Assembly (NCBI GenBank): GCA_026708085.1
Contig: JAPOVP010000167.1
Coordinates: forward strand, 24,647-88,646
Reading direction: 5' to 3'
DNA length: 64,000 nt
DNA from: Caldilineaceae bacterium
GTDB lineage: Bacteria; Chloroflexota; Anaerolineae; Caldilineales; Caldilineaceae
In this document: positions 53,814-63,614 of the stretch, piece by piece
How the letters are laid out: each line of letters begins with the position of its first letter
How positions within the stretch are numbered: position 1 is the first letter of the stretch
The notes under the pieces: model-generated
Databases searched by the model: none
Seen by the model: the letters and a program-made list of their open reading frames with translations, nothing else
What the model was told of the DNA's origin: nothing
Position numbers and translations under genes: made by a program

Positions 53814-54383
53814 ATGCCCGAAAACGAATCGATGTTCAAGAAAGTGGCGGGACGCACGTGGATCATTGTGCTGGTGGCGGCGATCATAATTCCGCTGGAC
53901 CAGTGGACGAAGGAGCTGGTGCGCCAGAACATCGCCAAGTTCGACTATATCATTCCCATACCTGCCCTGGGCGAGTACTTTGTCTTCGAGCATGTGGACA
54001 ATTACGGCGCGGCCTTCGGCATTTTGCAGGGGGCCGGCAGCGTCTTCATCGTCATAGCTGCCGTGGTGACGGTTGGTGTCTTCTATTACGCAATCCTCCA
54101 TCTGCCGGACAATCAGCGACTGATACGGATTCTGCTGGGGTTTCAGGTTGGCGGCGCGCTGGGCAACGTAATCGACCGCATCATGCAGGGCTACGTAACC
54201 GATTTTGTCAAAATCGGTGTGCCCGGCGTCTACTACTGGCCGAACTTCAACATCGCCGATTCCTCCATCGTATGCAGCGTAATTGCCTTGGCGGCCGTCA
54301 TCCTCTACCAGGACATTCAGGCCTCCAGGCAGGCGAAGGAGGAGTCCATTGAGATCGGCGCAGCCGGGTCATCGGAAGCGTAG
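53814..54383 (+). CDS. lspA: Signal peptidase II
   Basis: LspA removes the signal peptide from diacylglyceryl-modified prolipoproteins in the membrane. The 189-residue protein has four membrane spans; the catalytic aspartates lie in GNVIDRI and FNIADSSI, and NYGAAFG is the conserved loop. The substrate load is plausible given several lipoproteins in this window. AAGGAG lies 7 nt before the ATG at 53814; the frame is open upstream to 53775 without family features. It heads an operon with the pseudouridine synthase and MazG-like genes. Confidence 0.95.
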   Translation: MPENESMFKKVAGRTWIIVLVAAIIIPLDQWTKELVRQNIAKFDYIIPIPALGEYFVFEHVDNYGAAFGILQGAGSVFIVIAAVVTVGVFYYAILHLPDNQRLIRILLGFQVGGALGNVIDRIMQGYVTDFVKIGVPGVYYWPNFNIADSSIVCSVIALAAVILYQDIQASRQAKEESIEIGAAGSSEA

Positions 54384-54395
54384 TCAAGGGAGCGG

Positions 54396-55388
54396 GTGGA
54401 CAACGAGAGTCAAGATGTGCACCAGTTTACCGTTCCCCCGTCTGCAGCCGGCCAGCGCCTGGATCGCTGGCTGACGGACCAGTTCGAGGAGGAAAGCCGC
54501 AGCGCAATCCAGCGCTGGATTGCGGAAGGGCTGGTCACCGTCGATGGAGGGCGCGCCGGCAAGGCCGGATTGCCCCTGGAAGCCGAAGCTGAGATCGAGG
54601 TCGCGGCACCGCCAATTCCGGTGGAATCTTCACTGCGGCCTGAAAACATTCCTCTTGACATCATCTTCGAAAACGACAACCTCCTCGTCATAAACAAGCC
54701 GGCCGGACTGGTCGTCCATCCGGGGCCGGGCCACACAGCAGGTACCCTCGCAAACGCAGTTCTTCACCATTGCCCGCAATTGGAAGGGATCGGCGGGGAG
54801 AAGCGGCCGGGCATCGTCCACAGGCTGGACAAAGGCACGTCCGGCGTGATTGTCGTGGCCAAAAACGATACGACGATGCGCTCTCTGCAGGAACAGTTCG
54901 CCGGCCGCACCGTGTATAAGGAGTACCTGGCGCTGTTGGAAGGCAGGGTCGAGCCGCCGCGGGGCCGCATCGACGCGCCCATCGGCCGCCATCCGACACG
55001 GCGGCAGCGCATGGCGGTGTTGCCGGCTCGTGCGGGACTGGAAGATACGTCGCAGCCGACGGCATCAGGGCGAGAAGCCGTAACCGAGTACGAGTGCCTA
55101 CAGGTCTACGAGGACCAGACGAGCGGGCAGACGGCCCGCTTTTCGCTGGTACGCGCCGTTCTGCTCACGGGGCGCACACACCAGGTACGGGTCCATTTTG
55201 GCTGGCGCAAACATCCCGTGGCCGGCGACACGGAGTACGGATATAAGCGGAGACGCCTGTCGCTGACGCGCCCATTTTTACACGCCCACAAGCTGGGCAT
55301 CCGACTGCCAGGAGAGGCAGAGCAGCGTGTGTTCGAGTCGCCGCTGCCCGCCGAGCTGCAGCGCATACTGGACCGGTTGGGGGAGTGA
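54396..55388 (+). CDS. RluA-family 23S rRNA pseudouridine synthase, RluD-like
   Basis: A 330-residue enzyme with an N-terminal S4 RNA-binding domain (AGQRLDRWLTDQF, SRSAIQRWIAEGLVTVDG) and a RluA-type catalytic domain. The catalytic Asp lies in GIVHRLDKGTSGVIVVAKND; TLANAVLHHC and LLTGRTHQVRVHFGW are also conserved. Modification of 23S rRNA helix 69 (RluD) is the likely target, by resemblance. The start is GTG at 54396, 12 bp after lspA; lspA-rluD adjacency is widespread in bacteria. Confidence 0.93.
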   Translation: MDNESQDVHQFTVPPSAAGQRLDRWLTDQFEEESRSAIQRWIAEGLVTVDGGRAGKAGLPLEAEAEIEVAAPPIPVESSLRPENIPLDIIFENDNLLVINKPAGLVVHPGPGHTAGTLANAVLHHCPQLEGIGGEKRPGIVHRLDKGTSGVIVVAKNDTTMRSLQEQFAGRTVYKEYLALLEGRVEPPRGRIDAPIGRHPTRRQRMAVLPARAGLEDTSQPTASGREAVTEYECLQVYEDQTSGQTARFSLVRAVLLTGRTHQVRVHFGWRKHPVAGDTEYGYKRRRLSLTRPFLHAHKLGIRLPGEAEQRVFESPLPAELQRILDRLGE

Positions 55389-55394
55389 CCAAAT

Positions 55395-55721
55395 ATGATC
55401 GACAAGCTCTACAAGATCGCCGAGGGGCTGAACAACCGCTTCCAGGACGGGGACGATCCTTTCTATATCGTCACGCGGCTGGCCGAGAAGTGCGGCGAAG
55501 TGGCCAGCCAGGTCAACCATTTCGAGCGCAAGGGTGTAAAGGCGCTGAAGCTGGGACCGCCTGACCGGGCCGCGTTCGCGAAGGAGCTGCAGGACGTGAT
55601 GCGCGCCGTGGTGCAGCTGGCGATTCACTACGAGCTGGAGGCGGAGTTGGAAGCGTCGGTCGATAAATCCTATCGGGAGATTGTCATCGAGGGTATAGTC
55701 GATCCTCTGCCTGAGGAGTAG
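55395..55721 (+). CDS. MazG-like nucleotide pyrophosphohydrolase-fold protein
   Basis: A 108-residue all-alpha protein. It shows an E-x2-E then E-x2-D pattern: LAEKCGEVASQVNHFE and FAKELQDVMRAVVQLA, the metal-binding arrangement of MazG-type NTP pyrophosphatases. It could hydrolyse non-canonical NTPs; substrate unknown. It starts 6 bp after the RluD-like gene and ends the operon. A convergent 120-bp gap before mdh shows no evident terminator. Confidence 0.8.
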   Translation: MIDKLYKIAEGLNNRFQDGDDPFYIVTRLAEKCGEVASQVNHFERKGVKALKLGPPDRAAFAKELQDVMRAVVQLAIHYELEAELEASVDKSYREIVIEGIVDPLPEE

Positions 55722-55841
55722 AAAGACCGAAACGGTTGAAGAACATCTCTTGAACACATGGCACTGTGTCTAGCCGACTCTTCACCCTAATGCGACGGAA
55801 TCGCGAAACTCCCTGTTCTTTCCCACCCAAGTAAAGCCCGC

Positions 55842-56825
55842 TCAGTTCAGCCAGTCTGCAACAGCCTCTCTTTCCTTGAGAAGCTCCTGCCCACTGGCCG
55901 TAATAGCAGCACGGTCAAAGTCGGTCAGCGGCAGCCCCTCGACGATCTGGTAGACACCATCCTCAACTGTCACGGGATAGCTGAATATCACGCCGGCGGG
56001 AAAGTCGTACGCGCCGGTGCCGGGGATCCCCATGCTTGCCCAGTCCTCCTCGGTCGCGCCTCCGTACCAGCTCTGCACGTGGTTGACGCAGGCGTTGGCC
56101 GCGCTGGCCGCGCTGCTGGCGCCCCTGGCCGCGATCACCGCCGCACCGCGCTGCTGTACGGCGGGGATAAACGTCTTTCTGATCCAGGAAAAGTCGCTGA
56201 TGACAGCTGCAGCCGGCTGGCCGTCGATGCTGGCATGGAAGAGGTCGGGATACTGGGTCGCGCTGTGATTGCCCCAGATGGCCACGTTCTTGACCGTGTG
56301 GACTGGCCTGCCGGCCTTCTTGGCGAGCATGCTCTGCGCACGATTGTGATCGAGGCGGGTCATGGCGGTGAAGCGTTCCTGGGGCACGTCGGGGGCGTTG
56401 TGCATGGCGATCAGGCAGTTGGTATTGGCCGGATTGCCGACGACGACGACGCGGACGTCGGGTGCGGCGTTGTCGTTGATGGCCCTGCCCTGGGTGACGA
56501 AGATGGGGCCATTGGCGCTGAGCAGGTCCTTGCGCTCCATACCGGCGGTGCGGGGGCGGGCGCCGACCAGCAGGGACCAGTTGGCTCCGGCAAAGGCAAC
56601 GTCCGGATCGTCGGTCAGTACCGTATCGGAGAGCAGAGGGAAGGCACAGTCGTCCAGCTCCATGGCGACGCCTTCGAGTGCGCCCATCGCGGGCGGAATC
56701 TCCAGCAGCTGGAGGATTACAGGCTGATCAGGGCCGAACAGGTCGCCATTGGCGATGCGAAAGATGAGGGCATAGCCGATATTGCCGGCGGCGCCGGTTA
56801 CGGCTACACGAATCGGGTCATTCAT
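55842..56825 (-). CDS. mdh: Malate dehydrogenase (NAD-dependent)
   Basis: Mdh interconverts malate and oxaloacetate in the TCA cycle. The 327-residue protein is of the type-2 (cytosolic-like) MDH group: [20 protein letters not shown] for NAD binding, [16 protein letters not shown] for substrate arginines, [13 protein letters not shown] with the catalytic Asp and [13 protein letters not shown] with the catalytic His. I chose the ATG at 56825, with AGGAG about 11 nt upstream; the frame continues to 56921 inside the GNAT gene. It is co-oriented with and 46 bp after the GNAT gene. Confidence 0.96.
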   Translation of the reverse strand: MNDPIRVAVTGAAGNIGYALIFRIANGDLFGPDQPVILQLLEIPPAMGALEGVAMELDDCAFPLLSDTVLTDDPDVAFAGANWSLLVGARPRTAGMERKDLLSANGPIFVTQGRAINDNAAPDVRVVVVGNPANTNCLIAMHNAPDVPQERFTAMTRLDHNRAQSMLAKKAGRPVHTVKNVAIWGNHSATQYPDLFHASIDGQPAAAVISDFSWIRKTFIPAVQQRGAAVIAARGASSAASAANACVNHVQSWYGGATEEDWASMGIPGTGAYDFPAGVIFSYPVTVEDGVYQIVEGLPLTDFDRAAITASGQELLKEREAVADWLN

Positions 56826-56847
56826 CACTCGTGGGTCTCCTGGTGCA

Positions 56848-56869
56848 GCAGGGGGCGATAACCCCCTGC
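56848..56869. promoter_or_regulatory. Intercistronic hairpin between GNAT gene and mdh
   Basis: GCAGGGGG and CCCCCTGC form an 8-bp GC stem with a 6-nt loop. There is no T run after it on the minus strand. It may act as a partial terminator or mRNA stabiliser, and it lies within 25 nt of the mdh start, close to the weakly spaced ribosome site. Confidence 0.5.
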
Positions 56870-56871
56870 CT

Positions 56872-57810
56872 TCAGTGATCTGTATCGGGTGGACTCTCGG
56901 CAAGATCCACCGCCATTTCATACTGGCGGTCGAAAACGCGAAAGCCGAGCGAGGCGAATACCGGATTCAGACGGCTGTCTGCCGGCTGGTCCATGAGCGT
57001 CAACCTGGCATCGACGTAGCGAAGCTGGAGAGCTTGCAGCAGCGGGCGGGCGGCGTCCTGAAGGTTGGCCTCCGGATCGACGGCGATGTCGAGGATCCGA
57101 AGGCGGGCTGCCGGCTGGCCCCCGGCCGGTACGCCGGACGATGACGACGGAGAAACCAGCACATAGGCGACCGGCGCGCCGTCCCTGGCCGGGATGGTGA
57201 GGCCGACACAGCCATGCTGCTCCACGTAGTTGAGCAAGCTGCGGGCGCGGCGCTGCCAGATCGTAGGCAACTCGTGCCAGTGGTAGAATTCGCGCAGAAT
57301 CCGGGCCGGTTCGGTCTCTTCCAGCCGCTCGTAGGGAAGCGGTAGGGGGCCCTGGCGGGGATCCCGTTCCCACAGCAACAGTTCACGTAAGCGCTTGAAA
57401 CCGACCTGGCGATACACCGAGCGGGCGTGGTCGTTGGTGACCAGCACCTCCAGCAGGATGCGGCGAACACCGCGCTCGACGGCGCGGCGCTTGAGATGCT
57501 CCATAAGCCGCCTGCCCCAGCCGCCGCCGCGATACGCCGCGTCAACGCTGAGGCCGCCGCACCAACCTTCGTCTCCGCGCACGGCCAGCAGGGCAGCACC
57601 GACGCCCTGCAGCCGCCCCTCCTCCTCCGCCACCAGGACTGCACAGTCTTCAGGGTCGATATTGGAGCGGTGCAGATGCCCGAGCATGCCGGACGGGTCC
57701 ATCTGCATATTGTACCGGTAGTCGGCGAAACCGCGGTTGAAGCCCTGGCGCAGGGCCTCGACCTCAACCGCGGCGCCGGTTACCATCGTGGGCTCTTGCT
57801 GCGCTGGCAA
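56872..57810 (-). CDS. GNAT-family N-acetyltransferase, tandem-domain type
   Basis: A protein of about 312 residues with two GNAT-like halves. The first is complete: [20 protein letters not shown] with the acetyl-CoA pyrophosphate loop R-x-GGGWG, followed by [18 protein letters not shown]. The second half (about 175-310) resembles a degenerate GNAT domain ([38 protein letters not shown]). Architecture recalls mycothiol synthase-like proteins, but the substrate is unknown. I chose a TTG at 57810 because AGGAGG lies 10 nt upstream; the ATG at 57786 is an alternative. Confidence 0.85.
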   Translation of the reverse strand: MPAQQEPTMVTGAAVEVEALRQGFNRGFADYRYNMQMDPSGMLGHLHRSNIDPEDCAVLVAEEEGRLQGVGAALLAVRGDEGWCGGLSVDAAYRGGGWGRRLMEHLKRRAVERGVRRILLEVLVTNDHARSVYRQVGFKRLRELLLWERDPRQGPLPLPYERLEETEPARILREFYHWHELPTIWQRRARSLLNYVEQHGCVGLTIPARDGAPVAYVLVSPSSSSGVPAGGQPAARLRILDIAVDPEANLQDAARPLLQALQLRYVDARLTLMDQPADSRLNPVFASLGFRVFDRQYEMAVDLAESPPDTDH

Positions 57811-57877
57811 GTCGGAAGGGCCTCCTAAGATCAATAGTCAGCTGAAGGTACGGATGGCTGGACAACTGTTTGCAAAT

Positions 57878-58798
57878 CTACTGGGCACGGGCCACGAAGT
57901 CGAACTCCACAATGAACTCTTCGCCGACGTTGGCGACACTTGGGACTTCAGGAATCGTGAGTTCAAAGTCGTCCAGGACAAGGATTGTGGCGGCGCTGCC
58001 CCGCAGTTCAGATTCTGAGATAACCTGCAGGGTCACGATGAAGAGCACTGGATTTGTCACTTCGCGAACGGTCAGGTCTCCCGTGACTTCAAACTCGACT
58101 TCATCACCGACGGCGACGGACTCCGGCATTCCTGTGAGCTCGGTCGAGCTGAAGGTGATGAACTGGTAGCGGTTTGACTGCAGGATGAAGCGACGGATGG
58201 CGCCGTTGCGGCGGTCGTTATCGGTGACGAACGTTCCGGCCTCGATCTGGATTGGTCCGATGACGCTGGCGTTGGGGTTGGCCGCGTCAACTGTTATTTC
58301 CCCCGTAATCGCGTTGGTTGTGCCGATCACGGTCTTGGGCTGGCCGAACAACTCTTCATCAATGCTGAAGCGCGCCTCCGACTCTTCGGGCACGATTACA
58401 AATGTCTGGCCCGTGCCGGGCATTTCTGCGCTCTCGGCTGCCGATTCCTCCTGCGGTGCGGCAGTGGGCGAGGGTTCTGGTTCTGGTTCAGGCGTTCTGG
58501 TCGGCTCCGGCTCCGGCACGGGCGTATCCGTGGGCTCCGGCATCGGTGTGTCGGTCGGTACCGGTACGGGCGTGTCCGTTGGATCGGGCTCGGGCACCGG
58601 CGTTGCCGTATCGGCGGCGGCCGGGGCTTCTTCCGCGTCCGAGGCAGGCGCGTCGGAACCGCCGCATGCAGCCAACAGGAGCGCCGCGAGCAGTACAAGG
58701 ATTATCAGCCTCAGGTGGGGGATGGACGGTTGGGACGTGACTGGGCGCTGTTTTGCCGAAGTGGGGCACGGTTTCGCTGAAGGTCTTTCCTGTTCCAT
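57878..58798 (-). CDS. YceI-like lipoprotein with Pro/Thr linker
   Basis: A 306-residue exported protein. After 27 N-terminal residues, a lipoprotein signal ends in LLLAAC; the mature protein starts at the Cys. A long linker follows with repeated TDTPVPEP-type units (about residues 60-120), then a YceI-type lipid-binding beta-barrel domain (FVIVPEESEARFSIDEELFG, VIGTTNAITGEITVDAAN, AIRRFILQSNRYQFITFSS). YceI relatives bind isoprenoid or fatty-acyl molecules. ATG 58798 has GGGGAG about 8 nt upstream; the frame continues upstream without family features. A cell-surface isoprenoid-binding role is inferred. Confidence 0.87.
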   Translation of the reverse strand: MEQERPSAKPCPTSAKQRPVTSQPSIPHLRLIILVLLAALLLAACGGSDAPASDAEEAPAAADTATPVPEPDPTDTPVPVPTDTPMPEPTDTPVPEPEPTRTPEPEPEPSPTAAPQEESAAESAEMPGTGQTFVIVPEESEARFSIDEELFGQPKTVIGTTNAITGEITVDAANPNASVIGPIQIEAGTFVTDNDRRNGAIRRFILQSNRYQFITFSSTELTGMPESVAVGDEVEFEVTGDLTVREVTNPVLFIVTLQVISESELRGSAATILVLDDFELTIPEVPSVANVGEEFIVEFDFVARAQ

Positions 58799-58930
58799 GG
58801 ATGACTCCCCCCATCCCAGACGGATGACTGTTGCCGCGGCCGCGCACTTCGACCGCACTGGCTGCGATGACCTTTCCTTCCATTGTGAACCGCATTGGGA
58901 AGTTTGGCAAGACTGGGGCACTACTGTCAG

Positions 58931-60112
58931 CTATCGCTGGAATCCGCCTTCCCCATAGCCGGTCAACTCCACGTAGCCGCGACCGGCGACGGGCGCGCCG
59001 TTCATTGTGCCGCGCACGACGGTGGCGCCTTCATAGTAGGAGAAGGTTACGTCCATCTCCTGATCGTCGATCAGCGGGTCTATCGACAGGTCGATTCCAT
59101 GCTCGGGAAAGATGACGCGCCAGCCGCTGGGGTAGACGGTGCCGCTGTCCGGGCTGGTCCACTGCCCTGTTGGCGTGAGAGTAAAATCGTCCGGATGGAT
59201 GGGGACCTGGCGGCCATCGGGGAAACTGAGCGTGCCTTCGAAGATATCCTGGGACGCGCCGGACTCTGTGCGGATTTCTGCGAACATCAGGACGACTTCG
59301 TTGTCCAATGTGACCGCGAACCAGTCCCAGCCGACCGCGTCCCCGCTGAGGGCGGAGGTGCCGAACTCATGGTCCATCCAGCTGAGACCTTTGACGGAAA
59401 CTTGTGCGCGCTCGAAGACGAGAGTGCCGGCAGTCTCCATGCGCACGAGGCTGTAGTAATGGTTGGCGTTGCCGGGCTCCGGCCCTTTGCGGCTGTAACC
59501 GGCTTCACCATGAAACAGGGGAGGACGCGTTTCGGTAAGGATGAGATCGATCGAGACGGGACCGCTGTCTGCCTCGGCCGCGGCCTGTAGGCGGAACCGT
59601 CCCGGGCCTGCCTCCCGCGCACGCCAGTCGTCCAGCCAGACTTCGAAACGGGGTGAACCGGTCGCGCCGGCGACGCCGCCGGCACCGCGGCTGAAACGGT
59701 CGAAACTGACATGACGGCCTGCGGGGGCACTGGTGACGGCGAAGTGGGCCATGTAAATCTGCTGTGCGGCGAAGTCAGACGGACGGCTGGATTCGCCCGG
59801 CGCCAGCGCACTGCGGAAAAAGGTGAGCTGGAAGCCGTATTCGCCGCCGTCCTCACCGGTCAGGTTGCCGGTGTAGTACCACCACTCGGTGGCGTAGTCG
59901 CTGTGGGGACCATGATCACGTGGAAATTGGAAATCCAGCGGCCCGAGGGCGCGGGCGAAGCTGTCATCGACGGGCCGGCTGAGGACATCGACGACGTCGG
60001 CCGAGGCCAGGGAGGGCTGGGCGCGTGCGCAGGCGCTGATCAAAAAAAGACAGATTAAGAGAATTCGTACCCGCGGCACTGCTTCCGGAAAATCTGGTCG
60101 GTTGAAATGCAT
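58931..60112 (-). CDS. AttH/CrtC-like lipocalin-type secreted lipoprotein
   Basis: A 393-residue protein with a lipocalin-like fold (AttH, carotenoid 1,2-hydratase related). Conserved pieces are DYATEWWYYTGNLTGEDGGE, IYMAHFAVTS, GWDWFAVTLDNEVVLM and SGWRVIFPEHGIDLSI. The N-terminus has a lipoprotein signal with LISAC. Members are annotated as secreted hydrolases or hydratases; the activity is unproven. Two starts are possible: ATG 60112, or GTG 60079, which would give a more typical 20-residue lipoprotein signal. It begins 49 bp after the transsulfuration gene, so may be controlled by the same SAM riboswitch. Confidence 0.82.
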   Translation of the reverse strand: MHFNRPDFPEAVPRVRILLICLFLISACARAQPSLASADVVDVLSRPVDDSFARALGPLDFQFPRDHGPHSDYATEWWYYTGNLTGEDGGEYGFQLTFFRSALAPGESSRPSDFAAQQIYMAHFAVTSAPAGRHVSFDRFSRGAGGVAGATGSPRFEVWLDDWRAREAGPGRFRLQAAAEADSGPVSIDLILTETRPPLFHGEAGYSRKGPEPGNANHYYSLVRMETAGTLVFERAQVSVKGLSWMDHEFGTSALSGDAVGWDWFAVTLDNEVVLMFAEIRTESGASQDIFEGTLSFPDGRQVPIHPDDFTLTPTGQWTSPDSGTVYPSGWRVIFPEHGIDLSIDPLIDDQEMDVTFSYYEGATVVRGTMNGAPVAGRGYVELTGYGEGGFQR

Positions 60113-60161
60113 TCGTTGCGACGTCGGAAAGGCTCCGGCCTGTTCGTAGAGGCCTGAGAGT

Positions 60162-61439
60162 CTACATTTTGGCCAGCGCCTGTTCGAAGTCCGCCAGCAG
60201 ATCGTCGGTATCCTCGATACCAACGCTCAGGCGCACCAGTTCGTCGGTTATGCCCAATGACCGCCGGTATTCCGGGTCTTGATCGAAATAGCTGACGATG
60301 GCCGGTTGCTCGATGAGGCTCTCGACGCCGCCAAGGCTGGGGCCGATGCGCGGGATGCTGCAGGCGTCGATAAAGCAACTCGTCGCCGGCCCGTCGGCTT
60401 CGACTTCAAAGCTGATGACGCCGCCGAAACCGGTCATTGTGCGTGTGGCGACCTCGTGATCGGGGTGGCTATCTAGACCGGGATACCAGACGCGGCGGAT
60501 CCTGGGATGGTCTTCCAGGTAGCGGGCGATACGCAGCGCGCTCTCGTTGTGCTGGCGCATGCGCAGACCGAGAGTTTTGATGCCGCGCAAAATCAGATAG
60601 GCACAGTGGGGGTCGACGACCGCACCCAGAATGCCCTGGGACTGGCGCAACGCGGTGGTGATGTCGAAACTTCCGGTGACACAGCCCGCGAGCAGGTCAT
60701 TGTGGCCGGCCAGATATTTGGTCACACTGTGGATTGCGAGATCGATGCCGTACTCCAGGGGCCGGACGTTACAGGGCGTGGCGAAGGTGGTGTCGATGAT
60801 GGTGCGCAGACCGTGGCGCTTGGCGATGTCGACGAGGCGGGCATAGTCCACGCAACGCAGAAAGGGATTGGTGGGCGATTCGGAAAAGATCAGCCTTGTT
60901 TCGGGCTGTATGGCAGCCTCGATAGCATCGTAGTCGCCGGGGGCGACGGTGGTACAGGTGATGCCGAAGCGGGTGAGAAAGGTGTTGCAGAAACCGCGCG
61001 TGCGGCGGTAACAGTCTTCGGTCATGACGAAGTGGTCGCCCTGACTGAGCAGAATGAAAAGCGTGGTGGTAATGGCGGCCATGCCGCTGGAGAGCAGGAG
61101 GGCGTCTTCGGCGGCGTCGAGCGCGGCCAGTTTTGCCTCAGCCGCGCGTACGGTCGGGTTCCCGTAGCGTCCGTACTCCTCCCTTTCCGGCACATCCCAG
61201 AACATGTGCTCTTCCATGTAGTTGATCAGGCTGGCCGTGTCCTCGAAGGTATAGGTGCTGGTCTGTACGATGGGCACAGTCAGGCTGTCGTGGGACAGGT
61301 AGCGCTTTTCGCCGGCGTGGACGGCCTGCGTCTGGCTGGACTGGCCGGGAGCCGCCGCTTCGGGGCCCTGCCCATTGGCAGCAGGCAGTCGTGTGGCGCT
61401 GTCAGAGTTCTGGGTTATGGTCGTACCGGATGTAGCCAT
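60162..61439 (-). CDS. Cystathionine gamma-synthase/lyase family PLP enzyme
   Basis: A PLP-dependent transsulfuration-family enzyme (about 425 residues) with a long, low-complexity N-terminal extension (about 45 residues) before [20 protein letters not shown]. The PLP lysine is in [33 protein letters not shown] and [11 protein letters not shown] bind the cofactor phosphate. It could be MetB, MetC, MetZ/MetY or CGL; the SAM-I riboswitch upstream points to methionine synthesis rather than degradation. AAGGAG lies 5 nt before the ATG at 61439. Sulfur-donor specificity cannot be read from the sequence. Confidence 0.9.
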   Translation of the reverse strand: MATSGTTITQNSDSATRLPAANGQGPEAAAPGQSSQTQAVHAGEKRYLSHDSLTVPIVQTSTYTFEDTASLINYMEEHMFWDVPEREEYGRYGNPTVRAAEAKLAALDAAEDALLLSSGMAAITTTLFILLSQGDHFVMTEDCYRRTRGFCNTFLTRFGITCTTVAPGDYDAIEAAIQPETRLIFSESPTNPFLRCVDYARLVDIAKRHGLRTIIDTTFATPCNVRPLEYGIDLAIHSVTKYLAGHNDLLAGCVTGSFDITTALRQSQGILGAVVDPHCAYLILRGIKTLGLRMRQHNESALRIARYLEDHPRIRRVWYPGLDSHPDHEVATRTMTGFGGVISFEVEADGPATSCFIDACSIPRIGPSLGGVESLIEQPAIVSYFDQDPEYRRSLGITDELVRLSVGIEDTDDLLADFEQALAKM

Positions 61440-61508
61440 GTTGTCTCCTTCACAACGCATTGCAGCGTCTCGAATGCGTCGTCACCGCCCTTCGGGCTGG
61501 TCTGAATA

Positions 61509-61542
61509 TAAAAAACCTCTTCCTGCGGATACACGGAAGAGG
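61509..61542 (-). terminator. Riboswitch-controlled terminator upstream of the transsulfuration gene
   Basis: On the minus strand CCTCTTCC pairs with GGAAGAGG around a loop of about 11 nt, followed by TTTTTT. It stands between the SAM aptamer and the coding region and should fold when SAM is bound, stopping transcription. A second small hairpin, GCCC-TTC-GGGC, lies further downstream at 61488-61498. Confidence 0.85.
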
Positions 61543-61566
61543 GCTGCGCAAAGCTGTCCAGAGCAT

Positions 61567-61687
61567 CTCATCTGCCGGTGCATCCACACCGCCGGAATTG
61601 GCACCTGGCACGCTGCAGGTCTTGACCTTATCAGCGCCGGTTGCCGAGGCTTCACAGGGCCGGCCCCTCCACCTCTCTTGATAAGAG
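61567..61687 (-). promoter_or_regulatory. SAM-I (S-box) riboswitch aptamer
   Basis: The minus strand has the S-box core in order: CTTATCAAGAGAGGTGGAGG, then GGCCCTGTGAAGCCTCGGCA, AACC, and GGTGCCAATTCCGGCGG. The P1 helix closes with CTTATC pairing with GATGAG (one G-T). The G-GGCCGGCCC variation is within the known range. An intrinsic terminator follows about 25 nt later, so this is a transcriptional off-switch responding to S-adenosylmethionine. Confidence 0.93.
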
Positions 61688-62416
61688 TTTCGACTGGATT
61701 CCGATCAACTGAAGCTGCAGTTGGAACGAAAACGGGAAATCCTGTCAAAAGGCTCAATTCAGTTGTTGGCGCCCATGGTAATCCACGAATCGGTCCGGTG
61801 TCAAATCGGAGAACCAATTGGGTGCATCCCGGAATTGGGGTGGACACAGTGTGCGAGGGCAGGCACAAGGCCGGCACCTGCAGGAAATTGATGGGACTGG
61901 CGGGGGCTGGTGTGAGGAAACTCGCTCGATTGGGCACCTGTCACGAATATCAGCGCCATGTCGGCGAGGCATGTTGTAGGACCGGGGGCGTTGCGGGGGC
62001 GGAGCCCCCGCACAAGGGAGGCCGCCTGCGGCCGACCGCCCATAAGAACGAGGAGAGAGTGAAGAGGAGTGAGGAGAGAGAACTGCAGTTTCCTCGGACT
62101 CAGAGTTGAGCGCGAGATGGCTGCGGCCCTGCTGCTTCCGGAGGCATGGGAAAGTCCGCCCCCCTTATTGGGAGGCAAATAACCATTCGGGACGCTCCGG
62201 AGGGCTCGATAGAGGCTTACAGGAGGGCAGGCGGAGTTCAGGAGCCCGGCTGACAGATTTATACCACGCTTTATCTGTATTTTGTCCGGGTGATGTCAGC
62301 AACTAAAGGGGAGAGAGTGTTAAAGTATGGTAAGGTATAGCCAGTAACGGAACGCCTGTGTCGGGCGGCCGCTCTAACAGGGAGCGCGCCGAGACTTCCC
62401 TCGAAAGGAGAGGCAG
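61688..62416. other. Long intergenic region with hairpins and a purine-rich tract
   Basis: No gene is supported. TTGACA occurs on the minus strand at 61743-61748, upstream of the riboswitch, without a good -10. At 61992-62012 a perfect 9-bp GC stem (TGCGGGGGC / GCCCCCGCA) has a 3-nt loop, next to the near-palindrome GGCCGCCTGCGGCC (62020-62033). 62049-62092 is a GA-rich tract. ACAGAT and ATCTGT flank an AT-rich spacer at about 62254-62279, just upstream of the SPFH gene. Open frames here lack known motifs. Confidence 0.5.
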
Positions 62417-63589
62417 ATGAACAGTTTAGGTAATGTCCCCAGAGTTCCCAGAAGGTTGCCGAGCGGGTCACCATTCGTCATGGTGATCGTAATCGTCGTG
62501 GTTATCCTCTTTCTGATGCTCTTTGCCCGCAACTTCTTCTACGCGTTCGAGCGCGTAGACGAACAGGAGGTGGGTGTTCAGTTCCAGGGAGGGAGGATCA
62601 AGAACGTGGTTGGCCCGGGTGTCTATACCGACGTCGGCCTCTTCGTCCAGCTTGTACGCGTCTCCAGCCAGGCGATTCCGTTCAACGTACAGGACCAGGA
62701 GATCATCACCAAGGACAAGCAACGGATCGGCCTGATGGTCAGCGGCGATATATTCCGCCCGAACATCAGCCAGGCGGACACGATCCAGGCGCTGTGGGCC
62801 CAATACAGGAGCATCTATCTGCAGGATGACCTGGCCCGCAGCCGCATGCAGGACCAGGCGCGCCAGGCGATGAAGGTATGTGTCGGTGACCGCACCTTTG
62901 ACGACAACGTCGTCGGCACGGCCAGGGATGTGTTGCGGCAGTGCATCGACGATGAACTGAACGAACGCGCGAAGAATTTCGGTCTCCGCGTGGAGAACCT
63001 GGTGGTGCCGGATGTAATCCTGTCGGGCGCGGTGCAGTCTGCGCTGGACGCCATCGTGCAGAGCCGTCTGGAGACGGAGAAGGCGGCGCAGGACAAGCTG
63101 CGGGCCGATGCCCAGGCCGACGCCGAGCAGGCGCGCCAGGAGGGTGAAATCCGCATCGAGCAGAGCCGGATCCAGGAGCAGGCCCGCCAGCAGACGGCCC
63201 TGGCCCAGCTGGAGGAGCAGAAGGTAGCCGCACAAAGGGCCGTAATCGAAGCCGAGCGCGCCAACGAGCTCGCCCGCGTCGAAGCCGAGCGCGCGGTCAT
63301 CGAAGCACAGAAGCAGAATGAGCTGCTGGCTGCGCAGCGGGACATCGAGATCGCGCAGGCACTGGCAATCGCCGCCGAAGAGCAGGCCAAGGCCCAGATC
63401 GCGGTCGAGACCGCTCTGGCCACGCTGTACGCGGGACGGCCGGAATATGTGCAGCTGCTGATCGCCCAGGCCAATGCGAGCGCGCTCAAGAGCACCGACA
63501 AGGTGATCTTTACGCCTGAAGGCGTGACGCCGACGCTGGTCCTGCCGGGCCCCGGCATCGTACCGACGGTGGACACAACGCCCAACTAG
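62417..63589 (+). CDS. SPFH/band-7 (prohibitin/stomatin-like) membrane protein
   Basis: A 390-residue membrane-anchored scaffold protein. One membrane span lies at about 20-38 ([20 protein letters not shown]), followed by an SPFH domain ([59 protein letters not shown]) and a long Ala/Glu/Gln-rich coiled coil (about 215-350). A Pro/Thr-rich tail ends the protein. Relatives form oligomers in membrane microdomains and tether proteases. AAGGAG lies 7 nt before the ATG. The YraN gene follows after 25 bp. Confidence 0.92.
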   Translation: MNSLGNVPRVPRRLPSGSPFVMVIVIVVVILFLMLFARNFFYAFERVDEQEVGVQFQGGRIKNVVGPGVYTDVGLFVQLVRVSSQAIPFNVQDQEIITKDKQRIGLMVSGDIFRPNISQADTIQALWAQYRSIYLQDDLARSRMQDQARQAMKVCVGDRTFDDNVVGTARDVLRQCIDDELNERAKNFGLRVENLVVPDVILSGAVQSALDAIVQSRLETEKAAQDKLRADAQADAEQARQEGEIRIEQSRIQEQARQQTALAQLEEQKVAAQRAVIEAERANELARVEAERAVIEAQKQNELLAAQRDIEIAQALAIAAEEQAKAQIAVETALATLYAGRPEYVQLLIAQANASALKSTDKVIFTPEGVTPTLVLPGPGIVPTVDTTPN

Positions 63590-63614
63590 CGCAGCGGCAG
63601 AGGAGTCAGACTGC

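Noticed and set aside
61743-61748. TTGACA upstream of the SAM riboswitch as a promoter
   Set aside because: No acceptable -10 hexamer lies 16-18 bp downstream, so it was not called as a promoter.
61375-62109. Plus-strand frame of about 244 codons across the riboswitch region
   Set aside because: It crosses the aptamer, terminator and hairpins and has no recognisable domain.
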